64,000 bases of DNA from assembly GCA_030583665.1 (NCBI GenBank), contig CP129469.1, forward strand, positions 3,091,043-3,155,042. The letters run 5' to 3'. The notes beneath the pieces are model-generated. The model searched no databases. It saw nothing but the letters and a program-made list of their open reading frames with translations, and was not told where the DNA came from. The translations under genes were made by a program, and so were the position numbers. The DNA comes from Candidatus Jettenia sp. AMX2 (lineage in GTDB: Bacteria; Planctomycetota; Brocadiia; Brocadiales; Brocadiaceae). Shown piece by piece: positions 36,848 through 50,380 of this stretch. How positions within the stretch are numbered: the stretch's first letter is position 1; each line of letters begins with the position of its first letter.

Positions 36848-39160
36848 TTATTTGTTGTCTGTAGTATTAGAAATTTCCAATTCTTCTTCTGGTAGCACAT
36901 CAAATATACTTCTAATCGTTCTGGTAATAGGCCTAAAGGGTACTGAACGGATTTGCGGGTTTGAAAATTCACCTTTGATCTCCACCATGCTCAGTTGTTT
37001 TTGTACGCCACCAACCACAAAATCTATCAATCTTCCGATAATGGGTATTTGTACCAGAATGCCCTTGTCGAATCCCGCAACGACAGTTAAGTCTAGCTCT
37101 CCGGTAAGGCTAATCTTTCCTTGTCCGGTAAGCTCAATGGAGTCACTGAAAACCCCCCCTTTATGTAAATAAACAATCCCATCCTTTATATCAAATTGCG
37201 CTTTTGCACTATGAAAACGATCTCTGGCAGGCATACCAAGATTAAAAAATTTGAAAATATGGAGAAGGATAGGTACGTCGGAAAGATATCCATCACTCAC
37301 TTCCAGTTGCCCTGCAGCAGAAAAATTACTGAGATCTGTACCAACGCCCTCGTACTTAATCTTACCAGAAAGGTAACCAAACAACGGCTTCTTTGTATCA
37401 ATAAAGGCAGCCGCCAGTTCTTTAATATTAGCCCTTGTAATACTTAATCCCCCTTCATACCGGTATGTATCCGCATCCCTGGTAATAGACAAATCCCCTT
37501 CCAGATATCCTTCATAGCATCTGGCATGAATATGCCTGGTTACGAGACCCTGTTTATCAAGCTCAACCCTACCTTCTATTCCCCAGACAGGAATTCTTTT
37601 TTCCCCAATGGAAATCTTACCGTCTTTAAGGTTGATCTCTATAAGATAATCGTCGTTCTCACCTTCTTTAAAGCCCTGGTAATGCGCGATCAGCTCTACC
37701 CTGCCCCTTGGATTAAGATTCTGCCATATTTCCGTACCAATACCTTTTTCTGACAAGCCGTTTAAAAAAGCCTCTGTAATAAACACATTCGGTGCATGGA
37801 GGTTAAATATCTTCCGGCCGCTTTCTATATCATAAACGCCATGCAGTTTGGCGACAATGGACTGATCCCCACATTTGATAAGACCACTGATATTGTTAAT
37901 TAAAATAATATTATTTGCCATCTTAAACTGACCATTAATATAGGATAGCGGAAAGGGTAATCCCTGAGGCTTAACTTCCAAACCCTTACAATCAACCACG
38001 AGAAAATAAGAACCGTTTTCCTCCACTCCCTCGTTATACTGGAAAGTTACGTCTACAAAACCCTCCGGCTGTGCCTGTAACCAAACCTGCTCACCAATTC
38101 CGGATATATTTTTCAGAATATCCTGATTTACAAATAAATTAGGAACCATCACATAAAAGGTTTTTTTTGAACTATGGAGGTCAAACTCGCCTTTTAGTTT
38201 AACCGGAGAGGTATTCCCTCCGTTCATGATATAGCCCACAAGATCTTTGAGGTATAATTTATCAGGGTCTATTAGTACAGTACCACTCAAATCGGAAATC
38301 AAAAATGGCCATTCTGCATACGTACCCTTAATCCCGTTAAGACCGACGTTGATACTGTAATCCATTTTCTTCTGATTATCTTTATTATCAAAATTTGCTA
38401 CGCAGGAAAGAGCAACTTTCCCGACCGGTTTATAATCCGCCCAAAGCATGTTGCCAAGATAAGGAAATTTGGTAAAAAATACCTCATTCAGCATAAGGTT
38501 CGTAGCATGTATTGCAATGTCAAGGCGAGGAACTCCGGGATAGAGTCTCATCGAAAAAAAGTAGTTTCCTAAAAATTCATCATCTATGTTTCCCTCGGCG
38601 ATTATATTTTCAAACGTCCCTGCAAAGGGCTGAAAAAAGATGTTAATGCCTGACAGCCGAATTTCCGGACTGTTTGTTTGTTTATTCCCTTTGATGTGTA
38701 CTTTTAAATCCCTGATGGTAACGCCATCCTGCATTATATCCACATATGGAGGCATTTCCATCTTATCAAAATGTTCCTTTATCGTATTTAAGAGGGACCA
38801 TATTTCTGAAGGTTCTTCGATCGTTAGTTCCGGTGAAATAATGACAGCACTCTTCATGGTAAGCTTACCTTTGAAAAGGCTTTGAAGGCTATGTTTCAAT
38901 ACAATCTTGGGAATTTTAACAGATTTGCCCTGTACTTCTTCTGATGTGCCGGTAAAAGAGAAATTGCGAATTATAAGCCCTTCCAGCAGACTCACTTTAG
39001 CATAGTCAATTTCTGCCTCTCCAAAATCTTTTGTCATGCTTAAAAGCCGGCTTTTAACTGCATCTCCAGATATTGTTCTTCTGAGAATGATGTATCCTGA
39101 TAGAAATATACATAAAATAACAGCAGCTATGATTGCAACGATAAGTACTTTTTTTTTCAT
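36848..39160 (-). CDS. AsmA-like/DUF748-type envelope protein
   Basis: The protein of about 770 residues starts MKKKVLIVAIIAAVILCIFL, a single N-terminal membrane anchor. A long, mostly beta-strand periplasmic region follows, with repeated motifs of the kind LKGEFDLHSSKKTF, LYLKDLVGYIMNGG and ITLTGQGKI-like strands. It ends in an AsmA_2-like C-terminal segment (GQGKISLTGELDLTVVAGFD, IPIIGRLIDFVVGGVQKQLS). Members of this superfamily (AsmA, TamB, YhdP) form grooves for lipid transport between membranes. The lipid-transport role here is inferred from fold-type similarity only. Its stop lies 13 bp before the acyl-CoA synthetase start. The upstream side is a 430-bp intergenic region. Confidence 0.75.
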   Translation of the reverse strand: MKKKVLIVAIIAAVILCIFLSGYIILRRTISGDAVKSRLLSMTKDFGEAEIDYAKVSLLEGLIIRNFSFTGTSEEVQGKSVKIPKIVLKHSLQSLFKGKLTMKSAVIISPELTIEEPSEIWSLLNTIKEHFDKMEMPPYVDIMQDGVTIRDLKVHIKGNKQTNSPEIRLSGINIFFQPFAGTFENIIAEGNIDDEFLGNYFFSMRLYPGVPRLDIAIHATNLMLNEVFFTKFPYLGNMLWADYKPVGKVALSCVANFDNKDNQKKMDYSINVGLNGIKGTYAEWPFLISDLSGTVLIDPDKLYLKDLVGYIMNGGNTSPVKLKGEFDLHSSKKTFYVMVPNLFVNQDILKNISGIGEQVWLQAQPEGFVDVTFQYNEGVEENGSYFLVVDCKGLEVKPQGLPFPLSYINGQFKMANNIILINNISGLIKCGDQSIVAKLHGVYDIESGRKIFNLHAPNVFITEAFLNGLSEKGIGTEIWQNLNPRGRVELIAHYQGFKEGENDDYLIEINLKDGKISIGEKRIPVWGIEGRVELDKQGLVTRHIHARCYEGYLEGDLSITRDADTYRYEGGLSITRANIKELAAAFIDTKKPLFGYLSGKIKYEGVGTDLSNFSAAGQLEVSDGYLSDVPILLHIFKFFNLGMPARDRFHSAKAQFDIKDGIVYLHKGGVFSDSIELTGQGKISLTGELDLTVVAGFDKGILVQIPIIGRLIDFVVGGVQKQLSMVEIKGEFSNPQIRSVPFRPITRTIRSIFDVLPEEELEISNTTDNK

Positions 39161-39178
39161 TAATTCTGCTTCCCACAA

Positions 39179-39612
39179 TCCTTATTTACATAAGTATGAT
39201 TATTAAGGTTACTGTTATTCCAGATTCATTTCAAGTTTAAATTTTTAAAAGAGTTAATTAAACCTTGTTTCCTTAAAAAGGTAGTTAAAGATTCCTGTGT
39301 ATTAAGGAAGATTGCTTCTCGTAAAAAAAGAGATACTCATCGGTAAGACCGGAAAAAACCTTTGTGACAAATTATATAAAATCCCCTTGCCCTCCATAAG
39401 AAACTGTCATATAATGAACAAAAACTCAACAGGTAACTCCTGTCAGGAATGAAAAGATTTTGAGCAACTTACCAGCTGATCTGTAAATGTATGAAAAGAA
39501 GGGTGTGATCAGGAAAAAATACAGTTTCTCGATTTTCATTATGAAAAAGACATGGCTGCCGGAATACTAAAAACAGCAAATTTAATTAAAAAAGAAAACT
39601 ATTTTATTCGGC
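39179..39612. other. Intergenic region between divergent AsmA-like and HAD genes
   Basis: A stretch of about 430 bp that is AT-rich and has no convincing reading frame, tRNA or repeat. It must hold promoters for genes leaving in both directions, but no strong pair of -35/-10 boxes stood out. Confidence 0.5.
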
Positions 39613-39654
39613 ATGATAGTTAAATCTTTATTACCAGATACTGGCTGGTACCAT

Positions 39655-40386
39655 ATGACTGAAAACATTCCCGAAACCTTCCGTGCCATAATCTTCGATC
39701 TTGACGGAACACTGCTTGATACGTTAGATGACCTGGCCAATGCAGTAAATCAAGTCCTCAAAAAATGCGGTTTCCCTGTTCATCCAACGGACGCTTACCG
39801 TTACTTTGCAGGTGACGGAATAACCATGCTCATTCATCGTGCACTACCAGAAAATAGGCGAAAAGAAGATATTATCCACACTTGCGTCCAATTGTTCCGC
39901 AAAGAGTATCATGAGAACTGGGATAGAAAGACGAAACCATACAATGGCATTGCAGATATGCTCAATATGCTTACGGCTTATAAGGTAAAAATGGCAATTT
40001 TATCCAATAAGCCCGACGATTTTACAAAGCGATGCGTCGCCAGGTTTTTACCGGATTGGACATTTGATATGATTTCTGGTCAGAACACCATGTTTCCGCT
40101 AAAACCTCATCCCGCCGGGGCATTGGAAATAGCAAGAGGTCTGAATATACCACCATCATATTTCATTTACGTCGGCGATACTGCAACCGATATGAAAACA
40201 GCCCTGGCTGCCGGAATGTTTCCCGTTGGAGTGCTATGGGGCTTCCGTACAAAAAAAGAACTATTGGAAAACGGGGCACGGGCAATCATTAAAAAGCCAC
40301 AGGATATTTTAAATATCCTAAAGCATCAAAAGGAATACCCTGTTGATGAGACAATTATCAACACCGGGATTATTAAAAAAACTTAA
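39655..40386 (+). CDS. HAD-family hydrolase, phosphoglycolate phosphatase-like
   Basis: The HAD fold of about 243 residues shows motif I FDLDGTLLDTLDDLANAVNQ, the cap domain, motif II SNKPDDFT, a motif III lysine in LKPHPAGALEIA and motif IV VGDTATDMKTALAAGM. This combination is typical of Gph/PGP-type phosphatases that remove phosphate from 2-phosphoglycolate or small phospho-substrates; the exact substrate is not determined by sequence. The start at 39655 (MTENIPETFRAIIFDLDG) fits the family better than the upstream ATG at 39613, which would add 14 residues. It is convergent with sdhB, 19 bp away. Confidence 0.88.
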   Translation: MTENIPETFRAIIFDLDGTLLDTLDDLANAVNQVLKKCGFPVHPTDAYRYFAGDGITMLIHRALPENRRKEDIIHTCVQLFRKEYHENWDRKTKPYNGIADMLNMLTAYKVKMAILSNKPDDFTKRCVARFLPDWTFDMISGQNTMFPLKPHPAGALEIARGLNIPPSYFIYVGDTATDMKTALAAGMFPVGVLWGFRTKKELLENGARAIIKKPQDILNILKHQKEYPVDETIINTGIIKKT

Positions 40387-40405
40387 ACACCCCAAGTTAT
40401 TGAGA

Positions 40406-41113
40406 TCAGGAATTTTCATTTGATTTCTGTATCTCTCTTTTGACCATATTAATGTATTTTGTAACCGGAATATCTTTGGGGCATGAACGCGTACATTCAT
40501 AGTAATTGACGCATGCCCAGACACCATCGGGATAATCGACTTGTTTTAGCCGTTCCACGTATTGATTATCGCGTGTATCGAAGATATACCTGAATGCCCA
40601 TACAAGAGGTGCCGGGCCTAAAAACTGCCCGTTTTGATTCACTACCGGACAGGCGCCCATACAACAGGCACACAAGATGCATCTGATGGCAATATCGATT
40701 TTTTTACTATCATCCGGTGATTGCTGGTACTCTTTTTCCGGATGAACCGATGAAGGAATTAAATAGGGCTGCAAAAGTCTTACTTTCTCAAAAAACGGTT
40801 CCAGATCTACAATGAGATCCTTAAGCACCCTGTATGAGGGAAGTGGCTCAAGAACAACTTCTGCCCCCTGATAATCTTTTACCAGCTTTTGGCATGCAAG
40901 GGCACAACGACCGTTGATTTTCATGGCATCGGAACCACATACCCCATGGCCGCACGACATTCGATAACCAAGTGTCCCATCCTGTTCCCATTTTATCCGG
41001 TTGAGGCAATCTAATATGCGATCGGTAGGATTTGCAGTAATAGTATAGTTCTGGTATCGGGGGTTTTTATCATTCCCGGAATCAAAGCGGTATATTCTGA
41101 ATTTCATTTCCAT
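40406..41113 (-). CDS. sdhB: Succinate dehydrogenase/fumarate reductase iron-sulfur subunit
   Basis: The 235-residue subunit carries electrons from the flavoprotein to quinone. The plant-type [2Fe-2S] site is CGHGVCGSDAMKINGRCALA, with Asp in the third ligand position as in some SdhB proteins. The bacterial-type clusters are CILCACCMGACPV and the later CVNYYECTRSCPKDIP. The gene starts two bases after the sdhA stop on the same strand, so the pair is co-translated. No cytochrome b or membrane-anchor gene (sdhC/sdhD) lies next to it, which is unusual for a complete complex II. Confidence 0.93.
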   Translation of the reverse strand: MEMKFRIYRFDSGNDKNPRYQNYTITANPTDRILDCLNRIKWEQDGTLGYRMSCGHGVCGSDAMKINGRCALACQKLVKDYQGAEVVLEPLPSYRVLKDLIVDLEPFFEKVRLLQPYLIPSSVHPEKEYQQSPDDSKKIDIAIRCILCACCMGACPVVNQNGQFLGPAPLVWAFRYIFDTRDNQYVERLKQVDYPDGVWACVNYYECTRSCPKDIPVTKYINMVKREIQKSNENS

Positions 41114-41115
41114 GC

Positions 41116-42837
41116 TTAATAAACCCTTGGCTTTGGTTCAATTTGCGTAATTTTTACTGGTTTATAAAAGAGCCGGTGGCCGTCTCCCTTCTTCTGTAAT
41201 AAAGTATGTTTTAACCAACTCCGGTCATCCCTTTCCGGATAGTCTTCCCGGAAGTGAGCACCCCTGCTTTCTTCTCTTGCAATTGCTGAAATCAAAATTA
41301 CATATGACAGGTTAAGCAAGGATTCTAATTCAATAGCCTCCATAAGATCAGTATTAAAACTTGGCCTTTGGTCATCTATGATAACCTTTCCGTAGCGCTC
41401 AATTAAGGATTGAATAATGGAGAGGGCCTTTTCCAGATTCTTCTTCTGGCGAAATACCGAGCAATAGGCTGTCATGGTTTCCTGCATTTCATTCCTTAAT
41501 ACCCATGATTTTTCCCCATCCTGCCTTTTCTTTAAATGCTTAAACTTTTCAAACGTATTTTTATCTGATTGATCAGGTAATGGGATCCAGTCGATATCTT
41601 TTAACTCCTGAACTATTCTTCTGCCTGCCCTCCGTCCGAATACTACCAGATCAAGAAGGGAATTACAACCTAGCCGGTTAGAGCCGTGCACAGATACACA
41701 GGCACATTCACCTGCAGCATAAAGTCCTTGAATCACCCGGTGATTCCCGTCGAGTACCTGCCCATGGAGATTTGTAGGGATTCCTCCCATCATATAATGG
41801 CAAGTAGGTTGTACAGGAATAAGATCTTTAAGCGGATCAATCCCCAGATAAATACGAACGAACGAAGAAATCTCCGGTAGTTTCTCTGCCAAGTGTTCTT
41901 TCCCTAAATGAGTCAGGTCAAGATGAATAAAATCACGGCCTTCGATCCCTCTGCCTTCCCGAACCTCATAAGCAATCGCACGACTGACCATATCTCTTGG
42001 AGCAAGGTCCTTCAGGTTTGGAGCATATCTTTCCATGAATCGCTCCCCCTGTCCGTTCCTGAGGGTACCTCCCTCACCTCTTGCGGCTTCACTAATAAGT
42101 ACCCCCAGACTATAAATCCCTGTCGGATGGAATTGAATAAACTCCATATCCTGAAGGGGTATTCCAGCCCTGTAAGCAAGGAACACTCCATCGCCTGTAT
42201 TTGCAAAACAATTGGAAGTAGTCTTGAATACCTTACCAAAACCACCGGTTGCCAGGAGGACAAAACGTGAATGAAAGACATGGACTTCTCCGGTAGCTAA
42301 TTCATATGCTACAAGACCAGCAATCTTGTTCTCTCTGATAAGCAAATCCAAAAGATAAAATTCATTATATACCTTAATTCCTTTCCGGAGAGATTCAAAG
42401 TACAATGTATCCATAATTACCCTTCCGGTCCTGTCGGCTGCATGACAAGCCCTCTTAACCGGAGCCTTCCCAAAATTACGGGTGTGGCCGCCGAATGCCC
42501 GCTGGGCAATTTTACCGGTAACAGTCCTGTTAAAGGGAACACCCATATGCTCCAATTCATAAATTACTTGAGAGGCTTCCTTCGCCAGGATTTCTGCAGC
42601 AGCCTGATCTACCAGAAAATCTCCCCCTTTAACCGTATCATACATATGCCATTCCCATGAGTCAGGTTCTTCATTCCCCAGGGCTCCGGCAATGCCTCCC
42701 TGGGCCGCACCAGAATGTGAACGCGTTGGATAAACCTTGCTAATCAAGGCAACATCAACACTTTCAGCGATTTCCGCAGCTGCCCTCAGGCCGGCAATTC
42801 CAGCACCTACTATTACAACATCGTGTTTAAATTCCAT
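41116..42837 (-). CDS. sdhA: Succinate dehydrogenase/fumarate reductase flavoprotein subunit
   Basis: This 573-residue flavoprotein oxidises succinate or reduces fumarate. It has the FAD-binding GxGxxG segment VVIVGAGIAGLRAAAEIAES and the flavin-attachment histidine in RSHSGAAQGGIAGAL (about residue 45). The active-site segment is FIQFHPTGIY, followed by SEAARGEGGTLRNGQGERFM, the capping-domain region TCHYMMGGIPTN and the C-terminal helical domain with HFREDYPERDD. Direction cannot be told from sequence. It is followed at once by sdhB. A dispersed repeat of about 100 bp lies 120 bp upstream (42957-43057). Confidence 0.94.
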   Translation of the reverse strand: MEFKHDVVIVGAGIAGLRAAAEIAESVDVALISKVYPTRSHSGAAQGGIAGALGNEEPDSWEWHMYDTVKGGDFLVDQAAAEILAKEASQVIYELEHMGVPFNRTVTGKIAQRAFGGHTRNFGKAPVKRACHAADRTGRVIMDTLYFESLRKGIKVYNEFYLLDLLIRENKIAGLVAYELATGEVHVFHSRFVLLATGGFGKVFKTTSNCFANTGDGVFLAYRAGIPLQDMEFIQFHPTGIYSLGVLISEAARGEGGTLRNGQGERFMERYAPNLKDLAPRDMVSRAIAYEVREGRGIEGRDFIHLDLTHLGKEHLAEKLPEISSFVRIYLGIDPLKDLIPVQPTCHYMMGGIPTNLHGQVLDGNHRVIQGLYAAGECACVSVHGSNRLGCNSLLDLVVFGRRAGRRIVQELKDIDWIPLPDQSDKNTFEKFKHLKKRQDGEKSWVLRNEMQETMTAYCSVFRQKKNLEKALSIIQSLIERYGKVIIDDQRPSFNTDLMEAIELESLLNLSYVILISAIAREESRGAHFREDYPERDDRSWLKHTLLQKKGDGHRLFYKPVKITQIEPKPRVY

Positions 42838-42956
42838 TATTTATCTTCAGATTAACAACTGATGAATAAACACTAATACAATATACTCTAATCTATTGGT
42901 TTCATTTTCCGGCAGAAATTTTCCATAGTATAATCCCGTTTACACTATAGCCAAAC

Positions 42957-43057
42957 AAGTCAGGCTTTCGGTGCTTAATGCAATAAACACCGGAGATTTT
43001 TAGCCAGTATTTTTTGAAAAGCAGAAACTTTTAGCTATATCTATAGATGAAATTTAA
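42957..43057. repeat. Dispersed ~100-bp repeat, copy 1 (upstream of sdhA)
   Basis: It aligns with 49876-49976 with small gaps; roughly two-thirds of positions agree by eye. The best conserved stretches are GTATTTTT, GCAGAAACTTTT and ATAAAC. Both copies have the same orientation, and each lies upstream of a minus-strand transcription unit (sdhBA here, the rRNA operon at the other copy). Confidence 0.65.
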
Positions 43058-43059
43058 AC

Positions 43060-44016
43060 TTAATCTGTTGTAAACAGTTGCTTTTGTTTGGATGCCCTTT
43101 CAAAATGTTTACCCCAATTAGTACCGCATAACGGCTCTTCTGTAATATCGGGATTTTTACAGCCGCATACATATGCATCTATTCCAAAAGCCTTCGCATA
43201 TTCTGAAATTTGCTCATATGCCCGCTTTCTGTACTGCACATTGAGAGCAACTACATGAGACCGCTCCGCCAGTAAATTAAGAGGATGGGCTTTCTTATAA
43301 TGTTTGAGTATATTAGCCAGAAATGTACTATTTTCAAGTCCTTTATACAAATTCTTCTTTATTTGCGGTCTTAAAAACAAATAATTTATGCTTGCGGAAC
43401 TTATGCCAAATCCCTGCAGTGTCTTAAATAAACCTGTTAAATTTATCCGGGTATCAGTTACCCCGGGAATTAAAGGGTCTAACTTCACTTCCGGCAGGAT
43501 ATTTACAGCGCAGAGCCGTTCAATATTTTTTATTCTTTCGCTTGGTGTTGCAGCATAAGGCTCAATTTTCTTCTGTATGTCCTCCTTTAAAGTGGTAATA
43601 CCGATCTGTACATGGGTTAATTTCTTATATTTTTGAAATAATTCCAAAAACTGTGGAGGAATACTACCCTTTGTAAGGATATTTACACCAATACCACATT
43701 CAAATAATATACGCATTAACTCATATACCAGATTGCGTACTTTGGGTATTGGTTGCAGAATATCACAGGTTGGGCTAAAAAATACATAGGAAGGCAATTT
43801 CCGGCGTGAGGAGAGTTCTTTTTTGAGTTTTTCCACCATATTGCCATAAACCAGTATTTTCCCATCTCCGGGATACATCACATACCCTCTTGCATAACAA
43901 TAGATACATTGGTGAACACATCCAAGGGTCGGGTTGATAGATGCGACCTGGCTAAGACATTTAAGGGTGGATCTGGTAAGAACATACCCTTTACGGTCTA
44001 TTAATCCTATTTGCAT
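43060..44016 (-). CDS. SPL-family radical SAM protein
   Basis: The 318-residue protein has the radical SAM cluster CVHQCIYCYA (Cys33, Cys37, Cys40) preceded by NPTLG. The family pattern resembles spore-photoproduct-lyase-like and Rv2578c-like proteins: VFFSPTCDILQPIPK, VNILTKGSIPPQFLELF, VQIGITTLKEDIQKKIEPYA and PSERIKNIERL. The cluster binds SAM and makes a 5'-deoxyadenosyl radical. The conserved cysteine of true photoproduct lyases cannot be assigned with certainty. C-terminal cysteines (VCGCKN, LCGTNWG) could hold another cofactor. The substrate is unknown. It lies alone between sdhA and the rRNA operon. Confidence 0.85.
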   Translation of the reverse strand: MQIGLIDRKGYVLTRSTLKCLSQVASINPTLGCVHQCIYCYARGYVMYPGDGKILVYGNMVEKLKKELSSRRKLPSYVFFSPTCDILQPIPKVRNLVYELMRILFECGIGVNILTKGSIPPQFLELFQKYKKLTHVQIGITTLKEDIQKKIEPYAATPSERIKNIERLCAVNILPEVKLDPLIPGVTDTRINLTGLFKTLQGFGISSASINYLFLRPQIKKNLYKGLENSTFLANILKHYKKAHPLNLLAERSHVVALNVQYRKRAYEQISEYAKAFGIDAYVCGCKNPDITEEPLCGTNWGKHFERASKQKQLFTTD

Positions 44017-44287
44017 CTGGCCGTCTCTCTTCGTGATCTTATGCTCACATCAGAGGTTATAAAAGAAGGAACTGCATTTTTCCGGAAAACTAAAAGATAA
44101 GATAATATCTTAGCCTGTAAAAAACAATACTTTTTTATGGATTTTCCCGACTCGGAATAACAATCGTGTCACTAGGAAACAGAGCAAAATGTATCAGTTA
44201 TAACTGTAATTACATGGAGCTTGTTGTAAAAGACACTAAGTAATATGGAAGGTTAACTACCGATGCCCGAAGTGGGGGATAGGAAAG
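44017..44287. other. Intergenic region before the rRNA operon terminator
   Basis: No coding frame, tRNA or repeat was recognised in about 270 bp between the radical SAM gene start and the rRNA terminator. It should contain the radical SAM gene promoter (minus strand). Confidence 0.4.
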
Positions 44288-44325
44288 AAAAAAGCCCGAC
44301 CCTGAGTAAGAGGGAGGGGCTTTTT
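44288..44325 (-). terminator. Rho-independent terminator of the rRNA operon
   Basis: Read on the minus strand, AAAAAGCCCCTCCCT, a short loop, then AGGGTCGGGCTTTTTT form a GC-rich stem followed by a T-run, about 10 bp past the 5S 3' end. The A-run on the other side could make it bidirectional. Confidence 0.85.
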
Positions 44326-44334
44326 AGAGAAAAG

Positions 44335-44446
44335 GCCCGGCAGTGACCTACTCTCCCGGCTTTTGGCCAGTACCATCGGCGCAGGAGTCTTAACTACCGT
44401 GTTCGGAATGGGAACGGGTGTTTCCCTCCTGCTATGCCCACCGGAA
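44335..44446 (-). rRNA. rrf: 5S ribosomal RNA
   Basis: The minus strand reads CCGGTGGGCATAGCAGGAGG, then CCCGTTCCCATTCCGAACAC and GGGAGAGTAGGTCACTGCCG, the standard 5S landmarks with complementary CCGG ends. Ends are estimated to within a few bases. It is the last gene of the operon, followed by the terminator. Confidence 0.92.
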
Positions 44447-44563
44447 CTATCATTTGTAATACCAAACTGCTTCTCTTTTTAGTAGAGAAGGGGCTATGAC
44501 TGATTACTGAACGGGTGAGAGCAACAGAACCCCATTGTAATGAGATACGAGTAAGAAAAAAGT

Positions 44564-47558
<2,995 letters not shown>

Positions 47559-47616
47559 AACTTACTCGTATCTTATACAAAGAGGATCAAATTGCTACCC
47601 ATTCAGTATTCAGTTT

Positions 47617-47626
47617 TCAAAGAACA
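47617..47626 (-). promoter_or_regulatory. boxA-like antitermination element before 23S
   Basis: The minus strand reads TGTTCTTTGA followed by AAACTG, as in the boxA regions that load the Nus antitermination complex in spacer regions of rRNA operons. It lies about 60 nt before the 23S 5' end. Confidence 0.6.
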
Positions 47627-47651
47627 TTTCACTACTTTTCAATATCCAAAG

Positions 47652-47727
47652 TGGTGGAGATGAGCGGGGTCGAACCGCCAACCTCTGCCTTGCAAGGGCA
47701 GCGCTCTCCCAATTGAGCTACATCCCC
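47652..47727 (-). tRNA. tRNA-Ala (TGC anticodon)
   Basis: A 76-nt cloverleaf on the minus strand: acceptor GGGGATG pairs with CATCTCC before ACCA (encoded CCA). The D-arm is AGCTCAATTGGGAGAGC, the anticodon loop CTTGCAA, and the T-arm GGCGGTTCGACCCCGCT. It lies between tRNA-Ile and 23S, the classical spacer position. Confidence 0.97.
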
Positions 47728-47756
47728 TGCTTTCCGCAAATATTAAGGAATGGAAG

Positions 47757-47834
47757 TGGTGGGCCTAAGTGGATTCGAACCACTGACCTTTCCCTTATCA
47801 GGGGAATGCTCTGAACCAACTGAGCTATAGGCCC
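47757..47834 (-). tRNA. tRNA-Ile (GAT anticodon)
   Basis: A 78-nt cloverleaf on the minus strand: acceptor GGGCCTA pairs with TAGGCCC before ACCA (encoded CCA). The D-arm is AGCTCAGTTGGTTCAGAGC, the anticodon loop CTGATAA, and the T-arm GTGGTTCGAATCCAC. It is the first tRNA after 16S. Confidence 0.97.
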
Positions 47835-47946
47835 AAAAACTCAATAAATTTCAATATTGGTATCCTTTGGGCCTTCACACCTTCCTTTTTAATAATCCCG
47901 ATAAAGCAAGGCAGCATCCCATACCGGAATGCCGAATATCAATTAA

Positions 47947-49712
<1,766 letters not shown>

Positions 49713-49720
49713 CTAATCTT

Positions 49721-49733
49721 CCAAAGAACAAAT
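49721..49733 (-). promoter_or_regulatory. boxA-like element in the rRNA leader
   Basis: The minus strand reads ATTTGTTCTTTGG, close to the boxA consensus and to the second copy before 23S at 47617-47626. It lies only a few bases after the predicted transcription start. Confidence 0.5.
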
Positions 49734-49745
49734 CTAACTGATCCA

Positions 49746-49773
49746 ATTATACTCTGTTTTTTCTTATTTGCAA
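49746..49773 (-). promoter_or_regulatory. rRNA operon promoter
   Basis: On the minus strand TTGCAA (49768-49773) and a perfect TATAAT (49746-49751) are spaced by 16 bp. Transcription would begin near 49739, about 140 nt before the 16S 5' end. It is the best promoter-like pair upstream of 16S. Confidence 0.7.
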
Positions 49774-49875
49774 GGTCTAATAATAAATTCCGAAAAATTT
49801 CATTTTATCTTAATTAAAAATAAAGTCAAGTAAATAATTTTACTTTGTGATCAATATACAATAAGAAAGACAAAA

Positions 49876-49976
49876 AAGTCAAGTTCTCAGTGTTTAAACT
49901 TATAAACGCAGGAGGTCTAACCGGTATTTTTCGAAATGCAGAAACTTTTGACTATAGTTTATTATAGAAAATTTAA
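49876..49976. repeat. Dispersed ~100-bp repeat, copy 2 (upstream of rRNA promoter)
   Basis: Related to 42957-43057, with GTATTTTTCGAAATGCAGAA and ACTTTT best conserved. It lies about 100 bp upstream of the rRNA -35 box, where activating elements of rRNA promoters often lie. Whether it is regulatory or just a repeat is open. Confidence 0.6.
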
Positions 49977-50380
49977 AGCAACTATAAACAACGAAAATAT
50001 CTTTAATCTTGAATGATATTTATCCTAAAATTATTCTGGAAACTTTTTATTATATATTTAAATTTATAAAAGTCAAGGAAAAGAAAAAGTATTTGACTTT
50101 CTTCTGCCGGTAAACAAGGAGGGTTAAGAATTGTTTTACAACATGAGAAAAATTGCATTGTTGTAGTAAATTTTATAAATTACATTAAAACAAGAATGCA
50201 CTCTTTTCGATAGCAAATTTTCTTGCAAAAGAACTGGTTTTAAGATAACCTGACCAATAAACCTTTTGTCACTTTTTTAGAAGTTTTGTTTTATTCGTTT
50301 GTAATTAGTGCCTAAATAATACAATTAGAAACACATCCAAACGCTGTTAGTTGCTATACTTTTCATTGTTGATATTTACC
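49977..50380. other. AT-rich intergenic region between the rRNA operon and corA
   Basis: About 400 bp, strongly AT-rich, with no coding frame, repeat or RNA gene recognised. It separates two divergent units. Confidence 0.5.
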
